In this document: piece after piece, positions 38,408 to 46,546 of the stretch | Numbering within the stretch: the first letter of the stretch is position 1 | Layout of the letters: the number at the start of each line of letters is the position of its first letter | NCBI RefSeq assembly: GCF_002925905.1 | Contig: NZ_PRDB01000002.1 | Coordinates: 496,001 to 560,000, forward strand | DNA length: 64,000 bases | Direction of reading: 5' to 3' | Source: Klebsiella michiganensis | GTDB lineage: Bacteria; Pseudomonadota; Gammaproteobacteria; Enterobacterales; Enterobacteriaceae | Notes under the pieces: model-generated | What the model saw: only the letters and a program-made list of their open reading frames with translations | Told to the model about the DNA's origin: nothing | Databases searched by the model: none | Position numbers and translations under genes: made by a program

Positions 38408-39169
38408 TTATAAAACAGTCGACAGAAAATGGCGGACACGGACGTTCTCCGTTTCATCCAGCACGCTTTTCGTCGGCCCTGACGCCACAATTTTTCCGCC
38501 CTCCATAAAAATGACATTATCCGCCACTTCACGTGCAAAGCCGATTTCGTGGGTGACGATCACCATCGTTATCCCTGAATGCGCCAGCTTTTTGATCACC
38601 TGCAACACTTCGCCCACCAGTTCGGGATCCAGCGCGGAGGTCGGTTCATCGAATAACATCACTTCCGGGTCCATCGCCAGCGCACGGGCAATTGCCACGC
38701 GTTGTTGCTGGCCACCGGAAAGCTGCTGAGGCCAGTCATCTTCGCGGTTGTCTAAGCCGACCTGCCGGAGCAACGCGCGGGCTTTACTGACTACCTGCTG
38801 ACGGTTTTGCTTCTTCACCCGCAGCGGTGCATCGATAATATTTTGCAAAACCGTACGGTGCGGAAACAGGTTAAATTGCTGAAACACCATGCCGGTACGG
38901 CTGCGCTGTGCGGCAATTTTGCGGCTGCTCAGTTCATACAGCGCGGAACCTTTCTGCTGATAACCGACCAGTTCACCTCCGATACGGATTGTGCCGCCAT
39001 CGAGTTTTTCAAGATGATTGATACAGCGCAGCAAGGTGGATTTCCCTGAACCAGAAGGCCCGAGGATCACCGTGACCGAACCGGCCGGAATATCGAGGCA
39101 GATTTCATCCAGTATGGTATTACCGGAGAAACGCTTGGTGACTTTGCGAAATTCAATGGCCTCACCCAT
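38408..39169 (-). CDS. Polar amino acid ABC transporter, ATP-binding protein (YxeO-like)
   Basis: 253 residues with Walker A GPSGSGKST (about 36-44), signature LSGGQQQR, Walker B LFDEPTSALDPE and the switch VTHE. Third gene of a minus-strand importer operon; its start overlaps the permease end by eight bases. Close relative in type of TcyN in the same window but a separate system. Confidence 0.92.
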   Translation of the reverse strand: MGEAIEFRKVTKRFSGNTILDEICLDIPAGSVTVILGPSGSGKSTLLRCINHLEKLDGGTIRIGGELVGYQQKGSALYELSSRKIAAQRSRTGMVFQQFNLFPHRTVLQNIIDAPLRVKKQNRQQVVSKARALLRQVGLDNREDDWPQQLSGGQQQRVAIARALAMDPEVMLFDEPTSALDPELVGEVLQVIKKLAHSGITMVIVTHEIGFAREVADNVIFMEGGKIVASGPTKSVLDETENVRVRHFLSTVL

Positions 39170-40100
39170 GGCTGGTTTCTCCTGCGCTGAGACTGACGGT
39201 GCTGACCGTGCGGGCTGCGCCGGTTTTCGTGACTTTACGTTTTACCTTCCTGTGGCTGCTGCGGCTGAAATGTCGTTCGACGTAATACTGAATCACCGAC
39301 AGCAACGACGTCAGCAACAGGTACCATAATGTGGCGACCAGCAGCAGCGGGATCACTTCATAGGTGCGCTGATAAATAATCTGCGCCGAGAACAGCACAT
39401 CCTGTAATGAAATCACCGAAACGACCGCGGTGGTTTTCAGCTGACCGATCACTTCATTCCCCGCAGGAGGCAGAATAGCCCGCATCGCCTGCGGCAAAAT
39501 GGTGTGGCGGAATATCTGTGACGGGCGGTAACCCAGGGCGCGTGCCGCCTCGACTTGCCCGGTGCCGACGCTCTGAATACCGGCGCGGATAATCTCTGCG
39601 GCATAGGCAGACTGATGCATGACTAATGCAATCACGGCGGCACTGAACGGGCTAATCAGTGAGTTCGCGGAAGCGCTCCAGATTTCACCTGCCCACGGCA
39701 GAGAAATCGAAATATTCGGGTAAAGCGCGGCAATGTTGTACCAGAGAAACAACTGGACCAGCATCGGCACCCCCCGGAAAAACCAGGTATAACCCCAGCT
39801 GACAGCGACCAGCACCGGATTGGATGACAGGCGCATCAGAGCAAGAACCGTGCCGCCTGCAAAACCAAAAACCACGGAAATTGCGGTCAACCGCAACGTC
39901 ATCAGTACGCCCTGAATGATTGACGGACCGGTAAAGTTTTCGGCGATTACCGACCATTCAAAACGCGGATTGCTGAGCATGGAGTTCCCCATAGCCAGCA
40001 ATATCAGCAATACGATCAGGGCGCTTATCCAGCGCCCGATATATTTTTTACCGACGATCCGTAGTTCCTCCGCCTGCTGATCGTGTGTTTCACTGCTCAT
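39162..40100 (-). CDS. Polar amino acid ABC transporter, permease (YxeN-like)
   Basis: 312 residues, HisM/GlnP family, about five helices with the EAA loop (EAARALGYRPSQIFRHTIL-type). It has an N-terminal cytoplasmic extension and a basic C-terminal tail (SSHRKVKRKVTK), longer than the usual 220 residues. Overlaps the binding protein gene by four bases (ATGA). Confidence 0.9.
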   Translation of the reverse strand: MSSETHDQQAEELRIVGKKYIGRWISALIVLLILLAMGNSMLSNPRFEWSVIAENFTGPSIIQGVLMTLRLTAISVVFGFAGGTVLALMRLSSNPVLVAVSWGYTWFFRGVPMLVQLFLWYNIAALYPNISISLPWAGEIWSASANSLISPFSAAVIALVMHQSAYAAEIIRAGIQSVGTGQVEAARALGYRPSQIFRHTILPQAMRAILPPAGNEVIGQLKTTAVVSVISLQDVLFSAQIIYQRTYEVIPLLLVATLWYLLLTSLLSVIQYYVERHFSRSSHRKVKRKVTKTGAARTVSTVSLSAGETSHG

Positions 40101-40993
40101 CCGAAAATCTCTTCATTACGTTTTGACTCTTTGACTGCGCCAAAACCGATGGACCATTTATCGAGGATCTGCTGGTAAGTGCCGTCTTTGATCAGCGAGT
40201 TCAGGGATGCCTGCACCGCCTCTTCCAGCCCCGACTGTTTAGGGAACGCCACAGATACAGGCGCATCATCCACATGAATGGTGCCGGTCAGCGTCAGCGG
40301 TTTGACCTGACTAACCTGATACGTCAGACCTTCATACGGGCCGAAGAACATCGGTACCCGACCGCTGACCACGGCCTGTACGCCTGAAGGGCGATCCGGG
40401 AATACGGCAATCTTGATCGGGGGTTTACCGGCATCAGTACAAATTTTGCTGGCCGCTTCAAGGCGCCCGATCTGCGTAGTACCCGCTCCTGCGCCCACTT
40501 CCTGCCCGCACACGGCGTCAAAAGAGGTAAATGGCGCAATGTTTGCGTCTTTACGCGAGATCACCCCCAGGCGCGACGCATCGTAATAACTGACGAAATC
40601 GACCTGCTCGAGACGTTTTTTGGTGGCATTGATATTGGATAGCGCGACGTCATAGCGACCGGATTTCAGCCCCGGAATGATGTTGTCGAAACCGCCGGTA
40701 TCCTGCCAGCGCACTTCCACACCGAGCCTTGCCGCCACGGCATTCATCACATCAATCTCGCGTCCGGCGAGCGTTTTATTGTCTTCCTGGAAAAAAGTGG
40801 TTGGCGGAGTATTCGGGTTGGTACCTGCAACAATATATCCGCGTTTGGCGATGTCCGCCGGAAGCTTACTTTTCAGCGCATCATCAGCGGTGACATGAAA
40901 GGTGGTCGAAGACGGAACAACCTGCTCCGCAGCCCATGCAGAAGAGAGATTCCCGGCAATCAGCAAAGGGAGCAGTAATTTAGATAACGTCAT
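40097..40993 (-). CDS. Polar amino acid ABC transporter, substrate-binding protein (YxeM-like)
   Basis: 298 residues, SBP family 3, with a signal peptide (cut after SSAWA, about residue 21). The ligand-pocket segment GTNPNTPPTTFFQEDN and AGREIDVMNAVAARLGVEV follow the family pattern, as does DVALSNINATKKRLEQVDFV. Expected to deliver the cysteine adduct or other amino acid handled by the neighbouring enzymes. First gene of the importer operon, which faces the MmgE/PrpD gene. Confidence 0.9.
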   Translation of the reverse strand: MTLSKLLLPLLIAGNLSSAWAAEQVVPSSTTFHVTADDALKSKLPADIAKRGYIVAGTNPNTPPTTFFQEDNKTLAGREIDVMNAVAARLGVEVRWQDTGGFDNIIPGLKSGRYDVALSNINATKKRLEQVDFVSYYDASRLGVISRKDANIAPFTSFDAVCGQEVGAGAGTTQIGRLEAASKICTDAGKPPIKIAVFPDRPSGVQAVVSGRVPMFFGPYEGLTYQVSQVKPLTLTGTIHVDDAPVSVAFPKQSGLEEAVQASLNSLIKDGTYQQILDKWSIGFGAVKESKRNEEIFG

Positions 40994-41397
40994 AAAGAAG
41001 CCTTTTCCTGGTTAAAAGCTGTGAAAACCACAAAAGAGGTGCGGTAAAAGAGGCAAGGCCATCAGAGGGGTTTTATCATTTATAGAGCAACACCCGCCCT
41101 GCCTTAGACCTGATTTTGCGGGCATATACCTTTTATTGACAAATGAGAAAAAGAGATAAAGATTTCGAAAAAGTGGGAAAGTCAGGGGCAGACTTAAGAG
41201 CTCTTTTAATTCAAATTCAATGTCCACACCGTGGGCTTGCCGCCCACACTGGCCCAAAGGGTTGGCAGACTGATACGCGTCAATTATCGTATGAACCCTG
41301 ACCGGATTTAACGCCTCAAAATCAGAAAGTTAGTACCATCCGAAAAACGCTGCTAATAGCATCCTGCCGCCACGCACTCATCCTGGTCAAACGCGCG
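40994..41397. other. Intergenic region after the ABC importer
   Basis: About 400 bases, the upstream side of the importer operon. No gene and no clean repeat or att copy is seen; the right edge of the catabolic island probably falls in or near this stretch. Confidence 0.5.
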
Positions 41398-42357
41398 TCA
41401 TGGCTTCATCACGATCCGGCCAAGCGGTTTCGCTGTCTCAGCAAATTCGTGGGCCGCGGCAGCGTTAGCCAGGGGGAAGATGCGATCAATGACAACCGTG
41501 ACGCGCCCTGCTGCTACAGCCTGCAGCATGTCGTCCACGCTTGTTCGAACTCCATGCCTTGCAAAAAGAGGTCCCATGAATACCCCCATGAGCGTCTGGT
41601 TAGACTGCATTGCCGGCCATAAGTCGACAGTCAGACTGTTGCCGCCGGCATTACCGACGAAGACCAGACGTCCTTCCGGAGCGAGTGCAGAAAGCGAAAC
41701 AGGCAACGTCGTTCCCACCGGATCGATGACGAGGTCAACACCGGTACCATGGGTGTACTGTCGGACACTGTCCACGATGTTATCCTTTGTACGATCCACA
41801 ACATGATCGGCACCAAGTTCACGCAACCGACCTCGTCGCTGCGTTCCGCTTACCACGGCGATGACCGTTGCGCCTGCTTGTGAGGCAAGCTGAACGGCCG
41901 CGAGCCCCACGCCACCCGCTGCGGCCTGAATAAGAACGGTTTCTCCCTGCCGGAGCATGCCTCGCGTGAAAAGGCAATGATGCGCGGTTCCAAATGAAAT
42001 CGGCAATGCCGCCGCTTCTGCCATTCCCACCCCATCGGGTATAAGCCAGGTGCGTTCCGCGGGCACAGCCCAACGTTCCGCATGCGATCCCTGCATGTGA
42101 AAAGCAGCGACTCTGTCCCCAACCGTACGGCTTCGGACTTTCGATCCGACGGCAACAACTGTGCCCGCGGCCGCGTAGCCAACGATCCATGAAGGAAGCG
42201 GCGGCGGCGTTGAACGGCGGTTGATCAAATCGCCACCCTCAATCGAGATAGCCTCGACAGAAATCAGAATGTCGTCGGGCCCTGTGACCGGCTCCGGGAC
42301 ATCGACATATTTCAGGACGCCGGGAGCGCCTTCCACGTCATAGACCGCTGCTTTCAT
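41398..42357 (-). CDS. Quinone oxidoreductase-like zinc-free alcohol dehydrogenase
   Basis: 319 residues of the NADPH:quinone reductase branch of medium-chain dehydrogenases: GroES-like N-domain and a Rossmann domain with AAAGGVGLAAVQLA (about 145-158). Catalytic and structural zinc cysteines are missing, as in quinone reductases. Second gene of an operon with a RidA protein, divergent from a LysR regulator. Substrate unknown; probably reduces an electrophilic carbonyl or quinone. Confidence 0.85.
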   Translation of the reverse strand: MKAAVYDVEGAPGVLKYVDVPEPVTGPDDILISVEAISIEGGDLINRRSTPPPLPSWIVGYAAAGTVVAVGSKVRSRTVGDRVAAFHMQGSHAERWAVPAERTWLIPDGVGMAEAAALPISFGTAHHCLFTRGMLRQGETVLIQAAAGGVGLAAVQLASQAGATVIAVVSGTQRRGRLRELGADHVVDRTKDNIVDSVRQYTHGTGVDLVIDPVGTTLPVSLSALAPEGRLVFVGNAGGNSLTVDLWPAMQSNQTLMGVFMGPLFARHGVRTSVDDMLQAVAAGRVTVVIDRIFPLANAAAAHEFAETAKPLGRIVMKP

Positions 42358-42399
42358 AAATTTTCCTCTGTCTTATCTTTTGACTGGCGGAAAGCCCCG

Positions 42400-42795
42400 T
42401 CACGCGCAGGGCAGCCTGGCAATCACCTTAATCTCAAACTGGAATCCGTAAAGCCACGTCACGCCGATCCCGGTCAACGTAGGGTAAGGCGCTTCCCCCC
42501 AATATTCTGGCAGGATACTCCAGATAGCGTCGAGATTTGACTCGGGGTCGACAACAAAGAGAGTCACGTCAACCACGTCACCGAACGTGCAGCCCGCAGC
42601 CGCGAGAACAGCATTGAGATTATTGAATGCCAGCCTGACCTGCGCTTTTAGATCGGGCTCAGGCGAACCATCCTCGCGGCTACCAACCTGCCCGGAAACG
42701 AACAAGAAACCATTGGATTTGATGGCCGGTGAATAGCGATTGCGCTCATAGAGCGCCTGCCGACCGAGGGGAAAAACGGCTTCGCGTGCTGTCAT
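42400..42795 (-). CDS. RidA family protein
   Basis: 131 residues of the YjgF/YER057c/UK114 family, whose archetype hydrolyses reactive enamines/imines. Family stretch SNGFLFVSGQVGSRED and FNNLNAVLAAAGCTFGDVV are clear, but the catalytic arginine region near the C-terminus is altered compared with RidA proper, so it may be a different subfamily. AGAGGT precedes the chosen ATG. Confidence 0.85.
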   Translation of the reverse strand: MTAREAVFPLGRQALYERNRYSPAIKSNGFLFVSGQVGSREDGSPEPDLKAQVRLAFNNLNAVLAAAGCTFGDVVDVTLFVVDPESNLDAIWSILPEYWGEAPYPTLTGIGVTWLYGFQFEIKVIARLPCA

Positions 42796-42891
42796 GTTTG
42801 TACCTCTGCAATGGGGCAAAATCAGCCCGGTGAACGTAAAGGCACTTTACAGGTGCGGGATCGGGCGGATAAACAAGCGACTTTGTCCATC

Positions 42892-42914
42892 ATTGTTTGT
42901 AAAATCCAAACAAT
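42892..42914. promoter_or_regulatory. LysR-type operator between ridA-like and lysR genes
   Basis: Perfect inverted repeat ATTGTTTG-TAAAATC-CAAACAAT containing a T-N11-A core, in the 142-base gap between the divergent genes and 24 bases before the LysR start. Confidence 0.7.
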
Positions 42915-42937
42915 CGGTGAAAAGGGGGGGGTAAGGA

Positions 42938-43858
42938 ATGGATCGTTTCGATGCGATGCGCGCCTTTGCTCGCGTGGTGGAAGCAGGGAGCTTCACAAAG
43001 GCTGCCCAAACGCTTCATATGAGTAAAACCACGGTGACGCAGCTCATTCAGCAGCTGGAAGCGCGCCTGCGCGTCAAGTTGCTCCATCGCACCACCCGCA
43101 GGCTCGGCGTGACTGCCGATGGCGCGGTCTACTACGAGCGCGTCATCCGCCTGCTGGCGGACATGGAGGATGCTGAAAACAGCCTGTCCAGTGCGGCGAT
43201 GACGCCCAGGGGACGGCTACGGGTGGATGTGCCCAGTCCGCTGGCCCGCCTCGTCCTGGTACCGGCGCTACCGGCTTTCCACGCGCGCTACCCTGACATC
43301 CAGTTCGACATGGGCGTCAGCGACCGGGTGGTGGACCTGATCGGCGACAACGTGGATTGCGTCCTGCGCGGTGGCGACATCAACGACCAGTCCCTGATCG
43401 CGCGCCATGTCGGCGATTTGCAAATCGGCGTCTACGCCGCCCCTGGCTATGTGGAGCGCCTTGGCGCCCCTGCGCACCCGCGAGAGCTGGAAAACACCGA
43501 CCATCGCATAGTGGGATTCTTGTCCTCGCGCACCGGTAAGATTGAGCCTCTGGTCCTGCGCAGTGGGAGTGAACATATTGAAATCACAGGCCGCTATGTA
43601 CTTGCCGTGGATGATGGCAATGCTTACCTCGAAGCGGGGCTCACTGGCTTAGGCGTGATTGCGCTGCCAACCTATATGGCGGCAAAACATCGGGCCAGTG
43701 GCGCTTTGATTCCGTTATTTGAACAATGGCGTATCAGTCCAATGCCATTGTACCTGGCGTTTCCGCCAAACCGCCATGTCAACGCCAAACTGCGTGTTTT
43801 TATTGATTGGATCGTTGAATTGATGCAGAAGCATGTTCCCAATTCCAACAATAAGTAA
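42938..43858 (+). CDS. LysR-family regulator
   Basis: 306 residues with an N-terminal winged helix-turn-helix (about 1-60, AGSFTKAAQTLHMSKTTVTQLIQQLE) and a PBP2-type effector domain of the CrgA/DmlR-like group. Divergent from the RidA-quinone reductase operon and very likely its regulator through the palindrome in the gap. Confidence 0.9.
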   Translation: MDRFDAMRAFARVVEAGSFTKAAQTLHMSKTTVTQLIQQLEARLRVKLLHRTTRRLGVTADGAVYYERVIRLLADMEDAENSLSSAAMTPRGRLRVDVPSPLARLVLVPALPAFHARYPDIQFDMGVSDRVVDLIGDNVDCVLRGGDINDQSLIARHVGDLQIGVYAAPGYVERLGAPAHPRELENTDHRIVGFLSSRTGKIEPLVLRSGSEHIEITGRYVLAVDDGNAYLEAGLTGLGVIALPTYMAAKHRASGALIPLFEQWRISPMPLYLAFPPNRHVNAKLRVFIDWIVELMQKHVPNSNNK

Positions 43859-43892
43859 CGCCATCCCGGTCAGAGGATCCCTGTTTAAGAAG

Positions 43893-43916
43893 CCCGGCAG
43901 CCATCGCGCAGCCGGG
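43893..43916. terminator. Hairpin between convergent LysR genes
   Basis: CCCGGC / GCCGGG arms in the 60-base gap; no T run. Confidence 0.4.
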
Positions 43917-43917
43917 A

Positions 43918-44820
43918 TCACCCCCTGCGGTGCCAGCGCAGCGCGTCGACCACCAGCGTAAACGCCGCCGGAAGATGCTGTCGGCCCGGGTAGTAAAGAT
44001 AGTATCCCGGGAAATGAGGGCACCAGTCGGCAAGTAGCGGTACCAGTTCCCCCGTGGCGATATATTTCGCCGCTAAGTCGTGAGGAACATAGGCAATCCC
44101 TGCTCCGTCCAGCGCGGCCTGAATCATCAGAAAGGTATTGTTAAAAACGGTTTGCCCATCAACGCGAACGCTGGTCTTTTGACTTCCCTTTTCAAACTCC
44201 CAGGCGTAAAGCCCGCCATGGGTGGGCAAACGCAAATTAACGCAGTTATGCGCCATCAGATCCTCAGGACGTCTTACTGCCGCCCTGCCGGCAAGATAAG
44301 CGGGGGCGGCAACCACCGCCATCTGCACATCGGGCGTGATGCGCACCGCAATCATGTCCTTATCCACCTGATCGCCCATCCGTACGCCGGCATCAAAACG
44401 CTGGGCGGCAATGTCGGTCAGCTCGTACCCGACGCTGAACTCAATATGAATATCCGGGTATTGCGTTAATAAAGGCCGCAGACGGGGCCACAGCACGGTG
44501 ACGATGGCATGATCGTTGGCGGTGATGCGTACCGTTCCGGCGGGTTTATCTCGTGAAGCGCGCAGAGAAGCCAGTTCAGCTTCGATTTCATTCAGCCGCG
44601 GCGCCAGAACGGCCAGCAGACGGTTCCCGGCATCGGTTGGCGAAACGCTGCGCGTGGTGCGGATTAACAGCCTTACCCCGAGACGCGCTTCCAGAGCCAG
44701 CAGCGTATGGCTCAGCGCTGACCGGGAAACACCCAGAATCGCGGCCGCCCGGGTAAAGCTGCGCTCGTGAGCCACCGTGGCAAAAGCCTGCAGGTCGTTG
44801 AGTTTTTCTTTGCTCATCAT
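43918..44820 (-). CDS. LysR-family regulator
   Basis: About 300 residues; winged HTH at 5-65 (VAHERSFTRAAAILGVSRSALSHTL) and a type 2 periplasmic-binding-like effector domain. Divergent from the cupin gene, which it probably controls. Start placed at MMSKEKLN, where homology begins; an upstream ATG adds 13 residues without homology. Near the start the bases TGGTG and CACCA form an imperfect operator-like repeat. Confidence 0.88.
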   Translation of the reverse strand: MMSKEKLNDLQAFATVAHERSFTRAAAILGVSRSALSHTLLALEARLGVRLLIRTTRSVSPTDAGNRLLAVLAPRLNEIEAELASLRASRDKPAGTVRITANDHAIVTVLWPRLRPLLTQYPDIHIEFSVGYELTDIAAQRFDAGVRMGDQVDKDMIAVRITPDVQMAVVAAPAYLAGRAAVRRPEDLMAHNCVNLRLPTHGGLYAWEFEKGSQKTSVRVDGQTVFNNTFLMIQAALDGAGIAYVPHDLAAKYIATGELVPLLADWCPHFPGYYLYYPGRQHLPAAFTLVVDALRWHRRG

Positions 44821-44947
44821 TGGTGAATTCTGTGCACCAGTGTATTCATATTTGCGCATCTTATCATTTAATCAAACCTTCTCTACACTTTGTTCAACGA
44901 GTCGTAAGGGGCCGCTTAAAAGCCCGAAACTGAAATGTGGAGACATC

Positions 44948-45355
44948 ATGAACCAACAATTTGACGGTAACGGTATCTTCCCCAAGGGGGAGAAAAACGA
45001 GGCCTATGCGCAGTATTTTCAGGGTACCAGCTACCTGAATATGCTCTCCACGGAAGGGGTCAATATCGGTAACGTGGTCTTCGAGCCCGGCTGCCGTAAC
45101 CACTGGCATATCCACCATAAAGGCGGGCAAATTTTACTGGTGACCGGCGGTCGCGGCTGGTATCAGGAGTGGAATCAACCGGCGCGCGAGCTTACCGCTG
45201 GGGACGTCGTGAATATTCCCGCCGGCGTCAAGCACTGGCACGGCGCGGCCGCCGATAGCTGGTTTGCCCATATCGCCGTTGCCGTCCCTGCCGAAGGTGC
45301 GTCTAACGAATGGCTAGAGCCGGTCGCCGACGACGCCTATCGTCAGCTGCCTTAA
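44948..45355 (+). CDS. Cupin domain protein
   Basis: 135 residues, one small beta-barrel cupin with motif 1 ending HWHIHHKGGQILLVTGGRG and motif 2 VNIPAGVKHWHGA, so the three histidines for metal binding are present. Often fused or paired with carboxymuconolactone-decarboxylase-like proteins; enzymatic role unknown. GGAG precedes the ATG; the frame upstream overlaps the LysR gene and is not used. Confidence 0.87.
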   Translation: MNQQFDGNGIFPKGEKNEAYAQYFQGTSYLNMLSTEGVNIGNVVFEPGCRNHWHIHHKGGQILLVTGGRGWYQEWNQPARELTAGDVVNIPAGVKHWHGAAADSWFAHIAVAVPAEGASNEWLEPVADDAYRQLP

Positions 45356-45365
45356 GCATCGAAAC

Positions 45366-45395
45366 AGCAGGGCTCGCCAGTTAATGCGCCCTGCT
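45366..45395 (+). terminator. Hairpin after the cupin gene
   Basis: Eight-base arms AGCAGGGC / GCCCTGCT followed by a pyrimidine-rich stretch, between convergent genes. Confidence 0.5.
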
Positions 45396-45428
45396 CTCAT
45401 TCGGCGGTATGCGAAAATGCATCATCGA

Positions 45429-46358
45429 CTAATTGCCCGAGCCCCGGGGAAAACCGCTCATCGCCAGCAGCGCGCTTTGCAGCGAGGCGCTAAACATCTC
45501 CCCGTGAGACAGTCCGGGATAGGGCCACCAGTTGACCGCCACGCCATTTTTCTTGAGCAGGGAAACCGTCTGCAGAACGTTGCCCCGGATCTCTTCTGCC
45601 CCTGCGAAAGAGGCCCGCTGGGTCGCAACCGCCCCCTCCATCAGGTACAGGGACTTCCGGTTAAACGCATCCGACTTCGCCTCGGCCATTTTTGCTAACA
45701 GCGAGGCGTTGCCCCGTCCCAGAGAAGGACTGGCAGAAAAATAGATTTGGAAGCGGGATGACGCCAGCCAGGCGTCAATGATGAATAATCCGCCATAGGA
45801 GTGCCCCCAGATAGCCCGCTGCTGAGGGTTGATCGCGATCCCGCGCTCAACTTTTTCCACGATGGTATTTTCTAATAGCTGGCGAAATGCCTCGCTGCCG
45901 CCGCTTTTCCGTCGGTCCCATCCGGCGTCGGCAGGATTCTCCTCTACTTTCGGCCGGTAGTCATAGGCTCGGGCGGGCTGATCGAAAGGCAAATTCGTTT
46001 GATAGCCGATGGCCACAATAACGGGCGGCGTTTTTTGCGTAAACGTCTCAAGCAGCGAGTCGGACAACCGGTCCATCACCGCGTTGCCGTCCAGGGCGTA
46101 CAGAATCGGATACCCCTGCGCGGGCGGCGCCGCGTTCGGTATCGCCGTCCAGACCTTATAATGCCGTTCGCCATCAAGGGAATCGAAATAAGCAACGTTG
46201 AAGTGATAATACGCGGAACCGCGGTCGGCGATATTCGGCCCCAGCGGGCGCATATCCGGCCTGGCGTAAGCGTTAATGCCATAAAGCGTGGAGACCAGCG
46301 CGGCGATAAAAATCCGCCCTTTCGGCGGAGAAGCAAAACAAAATTTGCGAAGCGACAT
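45429..46358 (-). CDS. iroE: IroE-like siderophore esterase
   Basis: 309 residues with an N-terminal signal/anchor (about 1-32) then a catalytic domain very like IroE: ARPDMRPLGPNIADRG, GYPILYALDGNAVMDRL, IVAIGYQTNLPFD. The serine is in GHSYGG and the late histidine in GLSHGEMF. IroE linearises enterobactin and salmochelins in the periplasm. No iroBCDN genes are nearby. A Fur box lies 33-51 bases upstream, so iron-starvation control is expected. Confidence 0.87.
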   Translation of the reverse strand: MSLRKFCFASPPKGRIFIAALVSTLYGINAYARPDMRPLGPNIADRGSAYYHFNVAYFDSLDGERHYKVWTAIPNAAPPAQGYPILYALDGNAVMDRLSDSLLETFTQKTPPVIVAIGYQTNLPFDQPARAYDYRPKVEENPADAGWDRRKSGGSEAFRQLLENTIVEKVERGIAINPQQRAIWGHSYGGLFIIDAWLASSRFQIYFSASPSLGRGNASLLAKMAEAKSDAFNRKSLYLMEGAVATQRASFAGAEEIRGNVLQTVSLLKKNGVAVNWWPYPGLSHGEMFSASLQSALLAMSGFPRGSGN

Positions 46359-46390
46359 CGGTTAATTGTTTCCAGCACACCCTCGGTAGT

Positions 46391-46409
46391 GATAATGATT
46401 GCTAATATC
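46391..46409 (-). promoter_or_regulatory. Fur box of iroE
   Basis: GATAATGATTGCTAATATC matches the 19-base Fur consensus at 14 positions and stands just upstream of the esterase gene. Confidence 0.7.
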
Positions 46410-46486
46410 AATCTCAATTGCAAGCAACGAGGTTATCCCGGGAGCGGCGCGTTGCGCCTGCCCGGGGAACCCATCATCACATTACG

Positions 46487-46522
46487 GGTAGCCCGGCTCG
46501 CGCTGCGCTTAGCCGGGCTACC
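46487..46522. repeat. REP-like palindrome
   Basis: GGTAGCCCGGC / GCCGGGCTACC arms with a GC-rich loop, the form of the extragenic palindromes common in Klebsiella. Lies between the iroE promoter and the end of the ATPase gene. Confidence 0.65.
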
Positions 46523-46546
46523 GGGAATGCCGCGTTCTGCTCAATA

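Noticed and set aside
29431..41397. Search for a second copy of the tRNA-Asn 3' end as the right attachment site of the island.
   Set aside because: No copy of the final tRNA bases was seen before the tRNA at 61436, so the right boundary cannot be fixed.
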